Positions 1 through 13,158 are shown, numbered from the stretch's first letter. The stretch: 64,000 bases of DNA from Mansonella perstans (GCA_037074765.1 JBAMDO010000003.1:186001-250000); one strand, 5' to 3'. Numbers and translations: made by a program. The notes: a model not told the origin generated them from the letters alone.

Positions 1-514
1 CTTTGTCTTACTCGAATGTGTTGTTCAGTTTTTATTTTTCTCCCATTGCTCATTCTCATATCACATATTCTTTTTTTTTACTTCCATTCTAAACGCTGCT
101 TAGATTAACTTTTGCTTCACTAATTTCATTTTCTGTGAATCATTTGTAAGCTCTTCGATGGTGCCTTTTCAGTTAATTACACTTCTGTTTTTTGTGAAAA
201 TGAATCACTTTCTTGGATCGAATTCCATACTTGTTGAATTGCTGTGCTGTATTGTGCCCACTTTATACTGATCTCATCATACCTTCAGTGTGATAATGAT
301 GTCAATCTTGCTGAAATTTAATGATTTCCATTTTTTATTTTAGGTTATTATCTCGTAAAAAAAAGAATAACTTTCGTAGTACTCTGAATTTTTTTTTAAC
401 TCTATTTAATCACATACTAATTATTCAAATTACTCTTTTGTTACTGTTGCCAGTTTATTTTATTCAAAATGCAACGGTTGAATAGTAAATGTATATTTTA
501 CTGCTTATTTTCAG
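1..514. other. Probable last intron of the upstream + gene
   Basis: I see no coding exon here. The stretch is T-rich and leads into a strong acceptor (TTTTCAG) at 508-514, just before the short terminal exon, so it is most simply the last intron of a gene that begins before the window. Confidence 0.5.
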
Positions 515-574
515 GCACAGATAGTTTTATTGGAACAAGCTTTGGCTGAGGAAGAATATCAACAACAACAATAG
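515..574 (+). CDS. Terminal exon of an unidentified + strand gene (partial)
   Basis: A TTTTCAG acceptor is followed by 20 codons that open in phase 0 and end at TAG 572-574. The encoded tail is acidic and Gln-rich: AQIVLLEQALAEEEY, then four Gln and the stop. It looks like the end of an amphipathic or coiled-coil segment. Only this exon is in the window, so the protein cannot be named. The 3' UTR follows directly. The evidence is a single short exon with a good acceptor and no similarity I can name. Confidence 0.45.
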   Translation, partial: AQIVLLEQALAEEEYQQQQ

Positions 575-3239
575 TTGCAGCAATAATTTGATTAATTTCA
601 CTGATAATTTATTTGTCATAAATTTTCATCCTTTTAATGAACTGGAATTTAGGATTTACATTTTTACCTGATCTAAGTATAATTTAAATAGCACACATTT
701 TAGTAGTTAAAGAAGAAAAAAAAACAGCTGTTTTGTCTTAAAATTTTATTACAAGCGAATGAATGATCCAGTAACAGTGGAAATGTTAAAAGTATAATTT
801 TACTGAAAACAAGTCAAAGGAAAAAAGCTATTTTTTTATTTTAAAATTTTTTTTAATCATTTTACAAAAAAGTGCAAAAATGGTCTTAGAAGATAAAGTG
901 TATGAATTAGTTAGAATAAAGCAGGCTTAAATTCATAATTTTTTTTCAATAATACTAAATTTGGAATTTTTTATTTTTCTCTTTTTCTGATCTGATATTG
1001 GTAATCATCAGATGGGAATTATTTGCTGTTGTTTTACTTATTTTATCTTTTTTATCTTGTTAAGATCATTTATCATTAACTGAAGATTTATTTTTACTAT
1101 ATATTTTCTATCTTGAATGATAGTAATGAAACTTCAATTCATTCGATCAGAGAAAAGTAATATTTTGAGGTACACGCAATCGTTATAAGTCATTTTCAAG
1201 CGGTAATGAATGCAATGAAGAGAGGAAATGAATTTTTTATCTTTGTTGAATTATAAAATACAAATTAGTCATTTTTTATGTTGTATTAGACGATGATATT
1301 TATGGGTTTGAACTCAAATTGAACAAAACTAATTAATTATCTGTTAGTTTTAAAATATCTTTCTAAGCTAATACTATGATTTGAATCAGTGATAAGAATG
1401 AGAAGATTTAGTAAGATTTATCATGAAGACAGGCGAATGAGTGAATAAGTAGGTGAAAAGTAAATTAAATAAAAGATAATAAAAGTTGTTTATGGTTTGT
1501 ATAGCATTAGTGAATGAGTCAGGTGATCCGTTTTCATCCCTCTTTTTTCCGGTATTTATGTGAAGATAGAAGAGAGAGAAGAGGAAACTTTCAATAACAA
1601 AGATTGAAAAAATTGAAAAAGTTTTTTCTTTTGATGTTTTTTGTTTTTTTTTTTTTTTTTTGAAGCTTTATTCATGAAATTGTTAATGTAATTTATTAGA
1701 ATGCATAATTTTTTTTTTCTGTTTTGATTCAAAGGAAAAGATATAAAAATTAAGAATTGCAGTTTAGGTAACTTTTGATTCCCATATTTCGATGAAAAGA
1801 AATTATTTTTTACCTCATATGAACAATAATTGTATATGCATTTTTGAATTATTTTGTATTAGGAAAAATTAATCTAGTTGAGAGAAATGTTACAGAATGA
1901 TTATAAGTTTCTTAACTTCCAAATTAACAGCATTGATAAGGAAGAAGTATGTTCGCTGAACGAATTTCAACTGATAATTGAAATGAGTGGGTGGTGGATG
2001 ATAGTTCTTTTTTTAGGCAGTTCTCGATTGTTAATCTAAACATGGGAGTAAGTAGATCAAGCTCATGGATTTTCTTTCATTTCCATTTTCATTGTAATCT
2101 CTTAATTATCGCAGAGATAATTAATTTCCATCAGTATGATTTTCCTCCTCCCTACGATACTATTATTTAAATGGATAAGCAAAAAAATGCAAAACCTTGC
2201 ATCACCGAAAACCTTCTATTTTGTATAGTTTAGAGATGTAGTATTGTTCATTCATTGTTCACGATACGGATAACTTTTTTTTTCGAAATTATTCATAAAA
2301 GATTTCAAATTTTATTCTTTCATTTAAATTTGAATGTTACAGTTTTTCAATAAGAAAAAATTGTCAATTTAATAAATAGGTAACTTGCAAAGAGATAGTT
2401 TTTTTTTCTTTTGTTTTTTTTTTGTTTTATCTTTTTGAATCTTTTTTTGTGGTTTTTTTTAAAAATTCCCCGAAATTTTCGGTTGTGTATTATTGACAAT
2501 TTATAGATTTTAGTATTTTTTGTCATATACTGTACTTTACATATTTTTATCGATATTTTTTTCAAAATTATTTTATCACTCTTAATTATCATTGCTATTT
2601 TACTTCTCGAGTGATCAAGTAAAAAAATTCAGGCTTATTGTTGAAATTGTTAATAATTATTTGTTACAGGTTTGAATTACCATGTACACATATATCGATT
2701 CTTTAAAGATATTTTTTTTTAAACAAATTTGTCCTAAATTTTAAAAAGATCCTGAAAAATGATCTAAAAAACAAAGTGAAACAATAGATTCTATAGTTTA
2801 AAAAATTTTAGAAGTTCGAAGGCTTTGAAGTATTATCTCTGGAATTTTGTTTTGTAAAAATTTTGTGCTTAAATTAGTTTGAAATTTATTGGAGTCTTGA
2901 AATGTATCAGTGGATCAGAGTATTTCAGATAGAGTATATCAAGTGTTGTTTCATGCTAATTCTAATCAGATTAGGATTTTAGAGAACTATAATAAGGTAA
3001 ATTAAGAATTCTTAATATGAAATAATCTAATTATCTTTGTTTTACCATCATTTTTTTCTGAGGACTTTTTCAAAGAGAGGAAAAAGACTCTTTTCTATAA
3101 AATTTTAAAACTTAAATTATTTGCTTAAAATGTTTCGCTTTTTCGCTGACAAAATATTCTAGCTCATTTATTACTTAAAAATGAATCCTTTATAGGATTA
3201 TATAATTAAGGTTATTTTTTATCAAGTGAAACGATTCAG
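575..3239. other. 3' UTR of the upstream gene and intergenic region before the gck-3-like gene
   Basis: AT-rich sequence with T tracts (for example 1648-1663 and 2400-2440) and no reading frame with plausible codon content. The 81-codon minus-strand frame at 2347-2592 is made of Lys and Ile codons from A/T tracts and is not credible. The end of this region should hold the promoter of the kinase gene, but I can point to no specific element. Confidence 0.5.
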
Positions 3240-3251
3240 AAATAACTCTGG

Positions 3252-6200
3252 ATGAGTACAAATCATCCACCAGATGAAGGGGTCAGTGGTACTGTTTGGC
3301 CAAATAAAAGAGAAGATTATGTATTACAAGATTCTATTGGCATCGGTGCAACAGCCACTGTATACAAGGTTTATTGGGTTTTTTTTTTTCAACTTTTGTT
3401 TCATTTAATACGTTTATAATAAGTTTCGCAATATTTGAAAGATTTTTTTTTCATCACAAGAAAAAATCAAAATTGAGGAATATAGTTGAATTATGAGAAG
3501 TAGTAAAGAAACATTAGTATGAAATTCAATTCTAACATTTAAGCGATATTTTTCTAAATTTATTGCAAATTTTTACTTTCAGGCACAATGCATTCCACGA
3601 AACGAGCTGTGTGCTATTAAATGCATTAATCTCGAGAAATGTCAAACCTCGGTCGACGAGCTCTTCCACGAAATAAATGTAAACGAAACTTGTTGGGAGA
3701 GGAGGGTAACAGGCTACTAAGGTGTAAGGAATTATGCAAGTTAGGTATTACATGAAAAGTAGGCTTATCAATTGATACTTCCATAAAATCCATACCGTAG
3801 TAGTGCATTGCTTGTTTGATATATTTGACATTATGTTTCTTTTTTTATTATTTAGGCAATGGCATTATGTATGCATCCAAATGTCGTTATGTATCACACT
3901 TCATTCGTTGTTGGCGAAGAATTATGGGTTGTTATGCGTCTTCTCAATTGTGGAAGTATGCTCGATATTTTAAAACGACGGATAAAGGTAGATTGTTTGT
4001 AAGAACTACTAGTGATTTTCTTTCTAATGAATTTTAACAGGCATGCATAGGAGATCAGCGTTATTGCTGTTTTAGGCAATGGGAAAAGAAGCGGCATCTT
4101 CAGGTGTTTTAGATGAAGTAACTATTGCTACCGTCTTGAAAGAGGTGTTGCGAGGATTGGAATATTTCCACAGCAGTGGACAGATACATCGTGACATCAA
4201 GGTAAAAGAATCCTTAATGTTTTTAAATAAAATTCAGTTGTAAAACATTTCTTAGAATCAAAAAAGAAGTCACATAAGATTTTTTCTCTTTTCGATTTTT
4301 TCTTAGAGGATCTGACTGAGATTTTCAAGTTTTGTAAACCTCCAAAAAGGAAATCCTCATGTCTGTGTGAGTTTCATTTATGCGAGACAAAATGATAGAA
4401 ATCTTTAAGGCTGGCAATATATTAATCGCCGATGATGGCACAGTTCAAATTGCGGATTTCGGCGTTTCTGGATGGCTGGCTGCAAGTCAAGGAGATTTAT
4501 CAAGACAGGTTTGTTTGTATTGGTATTTCATTTTTTCTTGGAAAATAATCGATTCTTGATTTAAGCATAATAATTCTACACATTGTTATAGAAAGTTCGG
4601 CATACGTTTGTTGGTACACCGTGTTGGATGGCTCCGGAGGTTATGGAGCAAGTTTCAGGGTATGATTTTAAAGCTGATATATGGAGTTTTGGTATTTTGG
4701 CTATTGAATTAGCAACTGGTACAGCTCCTTATCATAAATTTCCACCGATGAAGGTTAGTTTTTTTATTTATATTGGTAGATATTTATTTGTATGCCTTCC
4801 ACAGTTTAATGTAAGATTGTGAAATACTGCAGTAGAAGTGTATTTATTATCAATTTGTCAGTTCCTTTTGTTGTCAGTGAAAGCTTAAACTTATTGTTCA
4901 TTATTTTAAGGTTTTGATGTTAACTCTGCAAAATGATCCGCCATCCTTAGACACAAACGCAGAAAGAAAGGATCAGTATAAAGCATATGGGAAAAGCTTT
5001 CGTCACGTTATAAAGGATTGCTTGCAGGTGATGGGAATTAATTTCATTTGCTACTTAACTTTCATTTGTTACTTAACCATTCATTTTCTCATTTGTTAAT
5101 TTAATTATTTGGTTACTTGATTATCCCTTATTCGAAGTAGCTAGTAATGCCTTTATCTGATGAGTTAGAAATCTGTATGCAAATGGTAGTAGCAATAAAT
5201 ATATTTTAAATTCGAAATTCCCATATCAGTAACTTGCACCAAAATTAAAATAATATGAAATATTAATTTGCTGAATTTTTAGAAAGATCCATCAAAGCGG
5301 CCAACTGCAGGCGAACTTCTGAAGTATTCTTTTTTCAAGAAGGCTAAAGACAAGAAATATTTGGTGCATGCCTTAATTGAAAATCTAGCATCCATGCCAC
5401 TTCCATCTCACCATCAAAGTGATGCACCAAAAAAGGTATTACTATACATGCTTATTAACATATTAAACGATAAATGCTGTAAACCAGCTAATTTCAATAA
5501 TGACATTTAGTATGATAACAAAATACTTGATTTTTAATCGTATATACTATAATGCAACTTTTATTATTTACTCTTCTATGTCATTTAGTTATTTCAACTT
5601 GTTTGCAAATTCAGTTTTGGGCAGTCTTTGTAAATTTTATTTGTTTCTTAATAGCCTCTTTGTAGAGAGAAACAGAGATGAAATTAAGTGAGGAAGAATA
5701 AATTTCGATCAGATTAATCGAATAATTATAAATTATAAGCATTATTATGAAGTTGTTATTCTTGGAAGCCATGTTATGTGGTTTTTTTACGCTTTGGCAG
5801 AGACATTTTGCAGGTCGCATCGGGTAAACTAAAGAAGAATTCGGAAGGAAACTGGGAATTTGAGCCGGAAGAGACTGAATCAGAGGAAGAAGAGGGTGAA
5901 AAATTGAATCTTCCATCGTCTTCATCCACTGCAGCAACTGCTTCGGAAACCATCAATTTGGTACTTTGTTTCGTCAAATTTTCGGAATTTAATTCGTTTT
6001 TCGAATTTAAATGAAATTGTTTTTTTTTATTCTTCGTTAGCAGGGAAAGATGTGAGTAGGAAAATGTTGTGCTGGATGTATTACTACTACCTTTACCACC
6101 TGCTACCACTTCTGTGTAAGAAATGAAGATCGGTAGAAGGATTAATGTGATAACGCATATCAACTAATCGAAACTTTACAGGATTATTAAAGGTAAGTTG

Positions 6201-6605
6201 ATTTTCAATTGTGAATGCAAATTTCTCCATTGTTATTTCATTTTTTTTCATTTTATTAGTACTTTTCTTGAGTGAATGATAAGTGAATAAATTTAGGTAC
6301 TGCGTGTGAGGAATGCGCAGAAAGAACTGAATGATATCAAATTTGATTATACACCATCAGTGGATACCGTTGAAGGTATAGCGCACGAACTGGTTGCAGC
6401 TGAACTAATCGATGGACATGACTTGGTTGTTGTGGCAGCAAATTTAAAAAAACTTGTGGATGCAGCACTATCGAAAAGTGACAAGAAATCAGTAACTTTT
6501 GCTCTAAGTTCGGTACCATCACAGGAAATGCCGGATGAACGTGCTTTAATAGGTTTCGCGCAAATATCACTGATTGATTCGAGTAACGCTCAATTGACTG
6601 AATAA
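3252..6605 (+). CDS. gck-3: STE20-family kinase of the SPAK/OSR1 (GCK-VI) type, GCK-3 orthologue
   Basis: Exons: 3252-3368, 3583-3678, 3856-3987, 4076-4201, 4410-4508, 4592-4753, 4911-5027, 5283-5435, 5814-5960, 6297-6605, all joined in phase 0; 485 residues, a little shorter than human OSR1 (about 527). A glycine-rich loop ([10 protein letters not shown]) comes first, then catalytic Lys52 ([10 protein letters not shown]), HRDIK 153-157, DFG 173-175, activation loop [15 protein letters not shown] with Thr195, and an acidic linker. Residues 384-485 match the conserved C-terminal CCT domain ([16 protein letters not shown]), which in this family binds RFxV/I motifs in WNK kinases and cation-chloride cotransporters. 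Thr195 matches the Thr phosphorylated by WNK. Known family role: cytoplasmic control of ion transport and osmotic balance. An AG at 3238-3239, 12 bases before the ATG, could be a trans-splice acceptor. Every motif needed for activity is present. Confidence 0.95.
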
Positions 6606-7948
6606 TTCCATTATTTCCTGATTCGGGGCAAATCTAGTTCGATCACTGATTGTAAAAGTGATTTATACTTGTTTTTGTAATTTCTTCATTTTTTATTCTG
6701 TTATCTTTCATGATAGATATTATATGATTGCAAATTTTGCAGATTGAACGAATTTGTTTTTTTTAGAAATAGTTTAAGTTAGGTCTTACCATAACTTTTT
6801 CAAATTTGTCAGTTTCAATTGGAGAAATTGGAATACATAATTGCTAGATCAAAAACAAATTCTTGAAACAATTCGAGAATGTTTCTTCAAGGTTGAAACA
6901 ATATTTCTGGATGGTTGTGGGATTTTTTTCTCGAAACTGAAACTGAAAAAACTTAGATTTGGAAATATTCATATAGCGCTAAAAACCATTTTCCCCATTA
7001 TATGCTTCACCTCAGAGGTTATTCAAAGATCTAGCGATTCGATAGTGATTAAAAATATCTCTTCAATATTTGCTGAAGTATTTGTGAAATCTTCTTGCAG
7101 ATTAATTCTTAACAAGAGAATTATCTTTTTATGAATTAATTCTTTTTATAGTAATCCGATAATAAGAGAATTTATCTTTTTGTGAATTAATTCTTTTTAT
7201 AGTAATTCGATTTTTAGTCCCAGGCAGATACATAATATATTTCCTGTAATGCATCTAATTTGTTACGGGAAGCAATTTGATTGAATTTTGATCAAAGATT
7301 TTAATTATCGGATTTCGGTGAATTGTCAAGTTTTGAAACAGGTTGCTCTAATACATTTCAATTTTTCAATTGTATTCTTCAAGAGTGATTTGAAAACATA
7401 AATCATCCTCTTGTTGCAAAATGTATTGGTAAGTTTGATTTGTAACCATTTTATTGCTTACTTCAGAAATGCTTTTTTATCTTTAAATTATTTGATCATT
7501 TTGCCATAAAATCCCTTTATATTACGGAATTTATTACGTGTTTTCATCTGTTGTTTTTATCAAATTTTAAAAATAGCATCCTTGCATTGTTTTGTTTGAT
7601 AAAAGCAACAGTTTTATTCGATTAATATATCTTAAAATTATTAATGATATTTGCTTGCAGTTACAGTAATTGTCTGTCTGTAAGTAGGAACATAAAATTA
7701 GCCAATCTTAATTTCAACAAAAAAAATTTGATTTATCAAATTGTTTAATGATATTTTTGGATTTCATTTTGTTTCTACTTCATGAATCGCCTTTGAAAAA
7801 TAATGTCACAGGATTAGTTTAATCCTGGTTTTTTTCTTTTTTTTTTTTTTTTTTTTGTTTTACTATATAATGAAAATTAACTGATATTTAAATGTTTATG
7901 AGATAATCAATCTTCTTAGTTCGGTTACTTATCAGGGATAGTTAATTC

Positions 7949-7982
<34 letters not shown>

Positions 7983-9175
7983 TTTTTTTTGATAAAAAAG
8001 AATAAGCATAATTTAAATTTTCCTAAACTCAACTTTAAGAGGGTAAAATAATAGTGAATTTGAGGCATTAAAAATAAATGAAATTTCTCCAAAAAACAAA
8101 AATTGATAGTATAAATTATTTGTATCAAAAAAGTAATTATAATTATTTTCGCTTTCTTTTTTTTTTTTTTTTTTTTTTTCATTATAGTTAATAAATTAAT
8201 GTAATAATTTGATCTAACTTGAGATAGTATCACTTAAAAGTATGAAAATTTTATATATTTGCTCAGTTTTTTTTGTCTTATATTTTGCGATGATTTATTC
8301 TTTTGTTCAAAAAACTTTTTTCAATAACATTATCCCATCAGTCTTCAGTGTTTTTTTTTTCTTTTTTTTTTTAATTTGTTAAACAACTTTTGTTCTTTTT
8401 ATATGATTGAAAAAAAAAAAAAAAAACGAAACGAAAAAGCATCGTTACATTACGTTTTTTTTTCCCCGCAAAGTTAAATAATTTAATGTTTATTGAACAG
8501 AGAGAAAGAGAGAGGAAGTTTGAAAAAGTTTTAAAAAATGTTTGAAAGAGAATTGAAATGAAAGTGTAAAATAGCTAATAGCAAAGTAACAAAAGTGAAA
8601 TTTAACAAAGTTGAGAAAACTATTAATTTGTAACAAAAACTTATCTTTCCCTTTTTGCACAAAGAATTACAGAATATATGCACATTCATTTTTTTATTTT
8701 AAAGTATTTTGCTAAATTAATAAATTTCAATTATATGAATCATAACAACAAATTGTGGAATTTATTGAATGAGTTTTGTTCATCTTCAATCCAAATTTGA
8801 AATTCTGTCTATCATTTGACTATGAAATTCGAATCGAAATTATTTAAATGTTTTAAAAAGTTCTTTAAAAATTTTGAAATTTAAGTAATTAAAAAGGTCA
8901 CTAACCTAAACTTACTCACAGAAATCTAAATTCAATTACCTAAATTCAGTTCACAATGGCCAAAAATCAGCTTCGAATTCTTGGATGAATGCCAAGAGTT
9001 GCAACCGTAAATGTTATTGATTGATAAGATTGTTATAGGAGATCAAATGAAATCGATAAAATTGTTATAGGAGGTCTCAATGGAAATACCGGGAATTGTT
9101 TTCAATAAATTTCCATCAAATTTCACAAGCTAGTAAAATTAATTAATTTAGCACTATTTCTTATTAGCATCACAA
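6606..9175. other. 3' UTR and intergenic region with homopolymer tracts
   Basis: No credible exon. It contains a roughly 50-bp direct repeat (7114-7213), a long A tract (about 7954-7981) and long T tracts (about 7837-7857 and 8157-8180). The frames at 6841-7134 and 7952-8233 come from low-complexity sequence and have no splice or codon support. Confidence 0.5.
7114..7213. repeat. Two-copy direct repeat, unit about 50 bp
   Basis: Copy 1 is 7114-7163 and copy 2 is 7164-7213. Both begin AAGAGAATT and contain GAATTAATTCTTTTTATAG. They differ at only a few positions, so this is a recent tandem duplication in the 3' flank of the kinase gene. Confidence 0.75.
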
Positions 9176-9366
9176 GTTACGCGTAACGCGCGGCGTAGTG
9201 AAGCGTCGCGGCTTCTTTTAACAATATACGTCAGGTGGTAGTGAGTCATAATCAGTCGGTTGCATTGCAAGGGTACACGGTGGTTGTTGCGTAAGGAACT
9301 GGTCGTTGGTTTTGGGGATTGTTGGTGATTTGGTGTCAGCATATATCACGTGACGTACGCGTTACG
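9176..9366. promoter_or_regulatory. CpG-rich promoter segment with ACGCGT palindromes, E-box and CRE-like motif
   Basis: A perfect 12-bp palindrome GTTACGCGTAAC lies at 9176-9187 and is followed by a GC-rich run. A second cluster at 9347-9366 reads CACGTGACGTACGCGTTACG, which holds a canonical E-box (CACGTG), an overlapping CRE-like TGACGT and another ACGCGT core. In this AT-rich window CpG-dense sequence is rare. The block sits 150-350 bp upstream of the best ATG of the next gene. Binding factors are inferred from motif resemblance only. Confidence 0.5.
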
Positions 9367-9519
9367 TTAAGTGTTGGACGGGGAAATAATTTGTGGAGTA
9401 TTATTGTTGTGTACAAAGCTTGTCACATTAATTATATATTACCGCGTGGATACGAATTTCTCGTGGATAACGAATTCATTGAAAATAATCACGTGCGTGA
9501 AAGAATTTTTATTGGAAAA

Positions 9520-10833
9520 ATGATGCAACGTACAAATGTTTCAGTTGCTGATAAAATGGTATTACTCTTGCATGAAAGATATTCATCAGACGATCGTTAT
9601 CATTATCATACGTCGTCATCATCATCATCATCATCATCATGCTCATCATCGGAGTATGATGGTGATGAATGTAACAGTGCTTTTTCACCTCGTGCTTTGT
9701 TAACAATGGCAATTCAACGACGTCGGGTCATTTACAACAGTAAGGAACGTGATCTAAGGCGAGAATTGCTACATACAAGTTTCATTCAATCGTTATGCAA
9801 ATTTCTTGGTGAACGTCGTGCCAAACGGCATCAACAACGACGTGCTGCCAAGCGTCATCGTAGGAGGAGCAGTCGGGAGAATCGGAAACGTGAGTACTCG
9901 TCGTCCTGCGGGTCGGAGTCTGATTTTGGAGTTAAATCCCACCCAGGGATCATCGTTGATGATTTCACGGGTTGTTTGGATTTGTCTGCTAGTGAGACAG
10001 AAAAAGGAGGAGGTGGAGGTGAAAACGGTGATACAGGACAGTTTGATGGTTATAACGACAATTTATACAGTTTATTGCAACAAGATAACTGTGTTCAGTT
10101 GCCTTTGTCGAATGTCATGGAAGCTGATAATATGTTGATTCAACCACCACCACCACCGCCGCCACCAGTATGTTACAAGAAATTGCGGTATAGCCAGTCA
10201 GATGCGGATCCGTTTGGTTTAGATGCATTATTCGATGAATTATACGGAAATACGATGGCTACTTCAGGTTGGTGCGGTTTTTTTCTTTGTTTCTTCGAAT
10301 TGTGTTGCATCGTTGATATCTCTGAATTCGGAAGTCTCATTCATCACGTTTTTTCGAAATTGTGAAATCTCAATTTCGAGAGAAATTTGTCTGGTGCATG
10401 ATGCACATATTAGATGAGTTATGTACATTAGTATTGGGGTTCGTTTGGTTTGTGATATTGTTTCAGTTTCCAATTGTTTTGCGTTCAAAAATAAAAAAAA
10501 CCACACTTTTCGATGTGCGATGCTAAGCGCGATCAAAGTGGCCCAGGCCCAGCATTCTGTACCAGGATACTGTATCTTCTGTTAACAGTAACATTGATTT
10601 TGTATCAGAGTGTTTACAAAGCTTTTGTTTGCGCCTCAAGTAATGCTTTACCTTTGAACATATTTCGGAGCTTCTTAGTTGGGACATGAGATTCGTGAAA
10701 ATTCGCTTTCTCACAATTTTGATCTTCCGCAAGCTGATATTATGTACGAATTCGTTTTTCAGGGTATAGAAATAGTGAACAAGGAACAAGAAGTGTTACA
10801 CACGAAACAGCTATAACAGTTGGTTATTCATGA
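9520..10833 (+). CDS. Basic, low-complexity, probably nuclear protein with a SERTA/IER-like segment
   Basis: Two exons: 9520-10267 and 10763-10833 (donor TCAG|GTTGGT, acceptor TTTTTCAG|GG, phase 1), 272 residues. ATG 9520 is the first in-frame ATG; the open frame to its left has none. The protein has a Ser run (32-44), a segment at 58-95 (ALLTMAIQRRRVIYNS, then LRRELLHTSFIQSL) that resembles the SERTA or IER motif of animal transcriptional co-regulators, a basic probable nuclear signal at 99-124 (RRAKRHQQRRAAKRHRRR), a Gly run, eight Pro (209-216), and an acidic-hydrophobic tail (DPFGLDALFDELYGN) like a transactivation segment. Codon choice and one short intron support a real gene. The family assignment is weak because low-complexity proteins can mimic such motifs; a coding gene is likely. 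Confidence 0.6.
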
Positions 10834-12780
10834 TTCCAAAGAAGTGCGTTATTGAAATTGGTCGCATCTATCGACACGTACTTGCTGAGCAATTGGAATT
10901 GGAAAAAGGTTTAAAGATGCAAGCCTCAGTGATCTCCGAGTGTATATTTTGCTCAACCTGTTGTCTTATTTTTAGGATTCATTGTCGTAATTTAACAAAT
11001 GCCAAGTTGCCGATTTTGGAGATACGGAACAGAGTTTGAGGTCCGTCAGGAGAATGTTGAAGTTGGCTTTTACGCTAAGATCTTACTCTCCGACTTTCAC
11101 TCTATTTAATTTGATTATTGTCTTTTTCTTATTTTGTGTTCATTGTATTATGTTGATGTTATTTTCTTGTCCATATAAAATTTTATATAGGAGAAGGTTT
11201 GCACGTTAAATGTGCTGAAGATTTAGGCTGTTGGAAGAAACGATGTTTCGCCAGTGGTGCAGAAACCAGAAATCAATGTCAGGGGAAGGTCGTGCCGTAT
11301 TTGTAGGGTTGGTTCTGACTGTGTGAAACATTAGGGATTAGGTTCCAAATATTTTTCGGATGGTTTGGGTCAGAAGGGAGCTGCTTTTTTCATTCTTGGT
11401 TATGACGATTTTTTGTTTTAGTGTGTGTTCCGCGAAGAAGTGTCCGGATTGCAGTTTGTACTACTGATGACAATGCTTTTGCGACGTAACATTTGGTCAT
11501 GGGAGTATGTTCCATTTAGTAGTAATAGAAGTTGTTTTCTTTGGAGATTCTAGAAAGGAGTTGAATTTGTTGAAAGCCATAGTGTCAGCGTGTTGTAAAT
11601 ATGCTATAGTAATCTTGTACTGTTACTTTGGAAAAAATGTTGGGTATGTTTTTAAAGAGAGTTTTAGAAGTCGACTTATGCAAATTTATAGAAGTTCGAA
11701 ATTTGAAATCACTAGTGATCTGTCACTGATTTCGATTTGGTCATCAGTTTTTGTTGGGTGAAGAACATGACTATACGAACGTGGGAGAAAGGTGGTTGTT
11801 CGCACTTCGATACGCTTTAGTGATTGGTTTTTTTTTCCAACAAATGTGTCATTGTATTTTCATATTATCTAACAATGTTACTGCATTTGAGTGACAACAT
11901 TTGTAGTTAACAGTTTCAGGTTATATTTAATGAATTGAAGGCAGAAGCGATCCAGATATCTGCACTGACTCCAGTTCCCTCACGATGCATGAGTAAAGTT
12001 TTTATATTCTAAATTATAAGCAAGGGATTGGTAGAGAGGACCGGTAAAGGTGGGTGGACATCTCTTATCCGTTCTTCTGGAATGGACATGAACCGCTTTG
12101 CGTCGAAAAGATACATTATTTTAGCAGCTATGAGGAGAACGTACAATGATCGTTTATGTAATGGCAGTAGGCGTCATTTCTGGGCTATGACAGTGCGAAT
12201 TTATTCATAATGAATTAATTCGAAAGCTATGGTTTTACTGAAGTATACACTGATTCTAAAAAAGAAAATAGCTAGCATAAACAACAATTGTTTTAATAGG
12301 TTTCGTAAATTTTGGAAGCACCGATATTGACAAGAACAACAACAGCGACTTAAACTGGGAAACATATTTCCGAAGCAGTCCGAGATTTGTTCCTATTGAT
12401 TGTCTCGTTGTCACAAGATATATTCAGTTGATGGAAGCTGTCATTTAATTAAGTTTCTTGTTCTAACGAAAAATTGGAAATACTACAACTCGAATGCCTC
12501 GTGAAATTACGAATGTTTGGACCAAGTGTGAAACAATTAATATGTTGGAAAAGACTGGAAATCTGATTACAGTTAAGCTTTGAACATATGCACATATTTG
12601 CGAATGAAAAACATGATGAGGAAGTAGTGTATAGCATAGCATTGAGTATCTGTACTTATATAACGAATAATTTAGATATGTAGCAACAGAAATTGATAAT
12701 ATATTGCTAGCAAGTTAGTAATGAAGTTTCGGAATTGAGTCCTATACGTTTTGTAGGCAATGTTAACTATACATTCATTA
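10834..12780. other. 3' UTR and non-coding region, less AT-rich than the rest of the window
   Basis: Sequence after the TGA at 10831-10833 is clearly less AT-rich than other intergenic DNA here, but I find no frame with family similarity. The frames at 10830, 11507 and 12028 (+) are short and lack splice context. It may be a long 3' UTR, decayed coding DNA or an undetected non-coding RNA. Confidence 0.4.
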
Positions 12781-13158
12781 TTAATGACTCGCCTGATGCC
12801 GATGATCTGTAGTATAATACCAAACATTGATGCCAATTCGGAGAACAATCACAAGTCTCTTATGCTTTTCAATAACAAACGCGAAATATTTGCCTTCGAG
12901 GTTTTGACGTTGTGCAGCAGTAGCAACTTTGCTGAGACTTGCCGCAACAATTACCATAAATTTAGGGTCCAATTTTCTCTCTTTAACAAGTTGGAAGATT
13001 TGTTCTTCTATTGAATGTTTGCAGGTGTAAAATAATTGTGTTGGCATTAAAAGTGTCTCTAACCCACCGTTCTTGCCCCTGCGTTGTGTGACAGTTATGA
13101 ACTGAAATGGTATAGTTTCAGATTTTTGTATCTTAATTATTGGAAGTATTAAATTCAT
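12781..13158 (-). CDS. Unassigned coding-like stretch, possibly one exon
   Basis: An open frame with coding-like codon mix runs on the minus strand. The part after a possible TTTCAG acceptor near 13104 (FITVTQRRGKNGGLETLL) reads on through QIFQLVKERKLDPKF and VIVAASLSKVATAAQRQ. Composition is balanced (K, R, E, A, V), unlike the Ile/Phe/Lys shadows typical of AT-rich DNA. I do not recognise the family. It may belong with the exon-like block at 13526-13708 upstream on the same strand, as a small gene or a decaying one. No clear start or terminal splice pair can be fixed, so the coordinates are those of the open frame. Confidence 0.35.
   Translation of the reverse strand: MNLILPIIKIQKSETIPFQFITVTQRRGKNGGLETLLMPTQLFYTCKHSIEEQIFQLVKERKLDPKFMVIVAASLSKVATAAQRQNLEGKYFAFVIEKHKRLVIVLRIGINVWYYTTDHRHQASH

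Noticed and set aside
5611..6163. Minus-strand frames overlapping the gck-3 3' exons
   Set aside because: Antisense shadows of kinase exon 9 and its flanking introns.
6050..6195. Possible microexon between gck-3 exons 9 and 10 (ACAG|GATTATTAAAG|GTAAGT)
   Set aside because: Eleven bases would break the frame, whereas exon 9 joined to exon 10 gives ETINLVLRVRN, which matches the OSR1/SPAK family.
12028..12210. 60-codon plus-strand frame (MVERTGKGGWTSLIRSSG)
   Set aside because: Isolated, no splice partner, no family match; the region holds several such short open frames.
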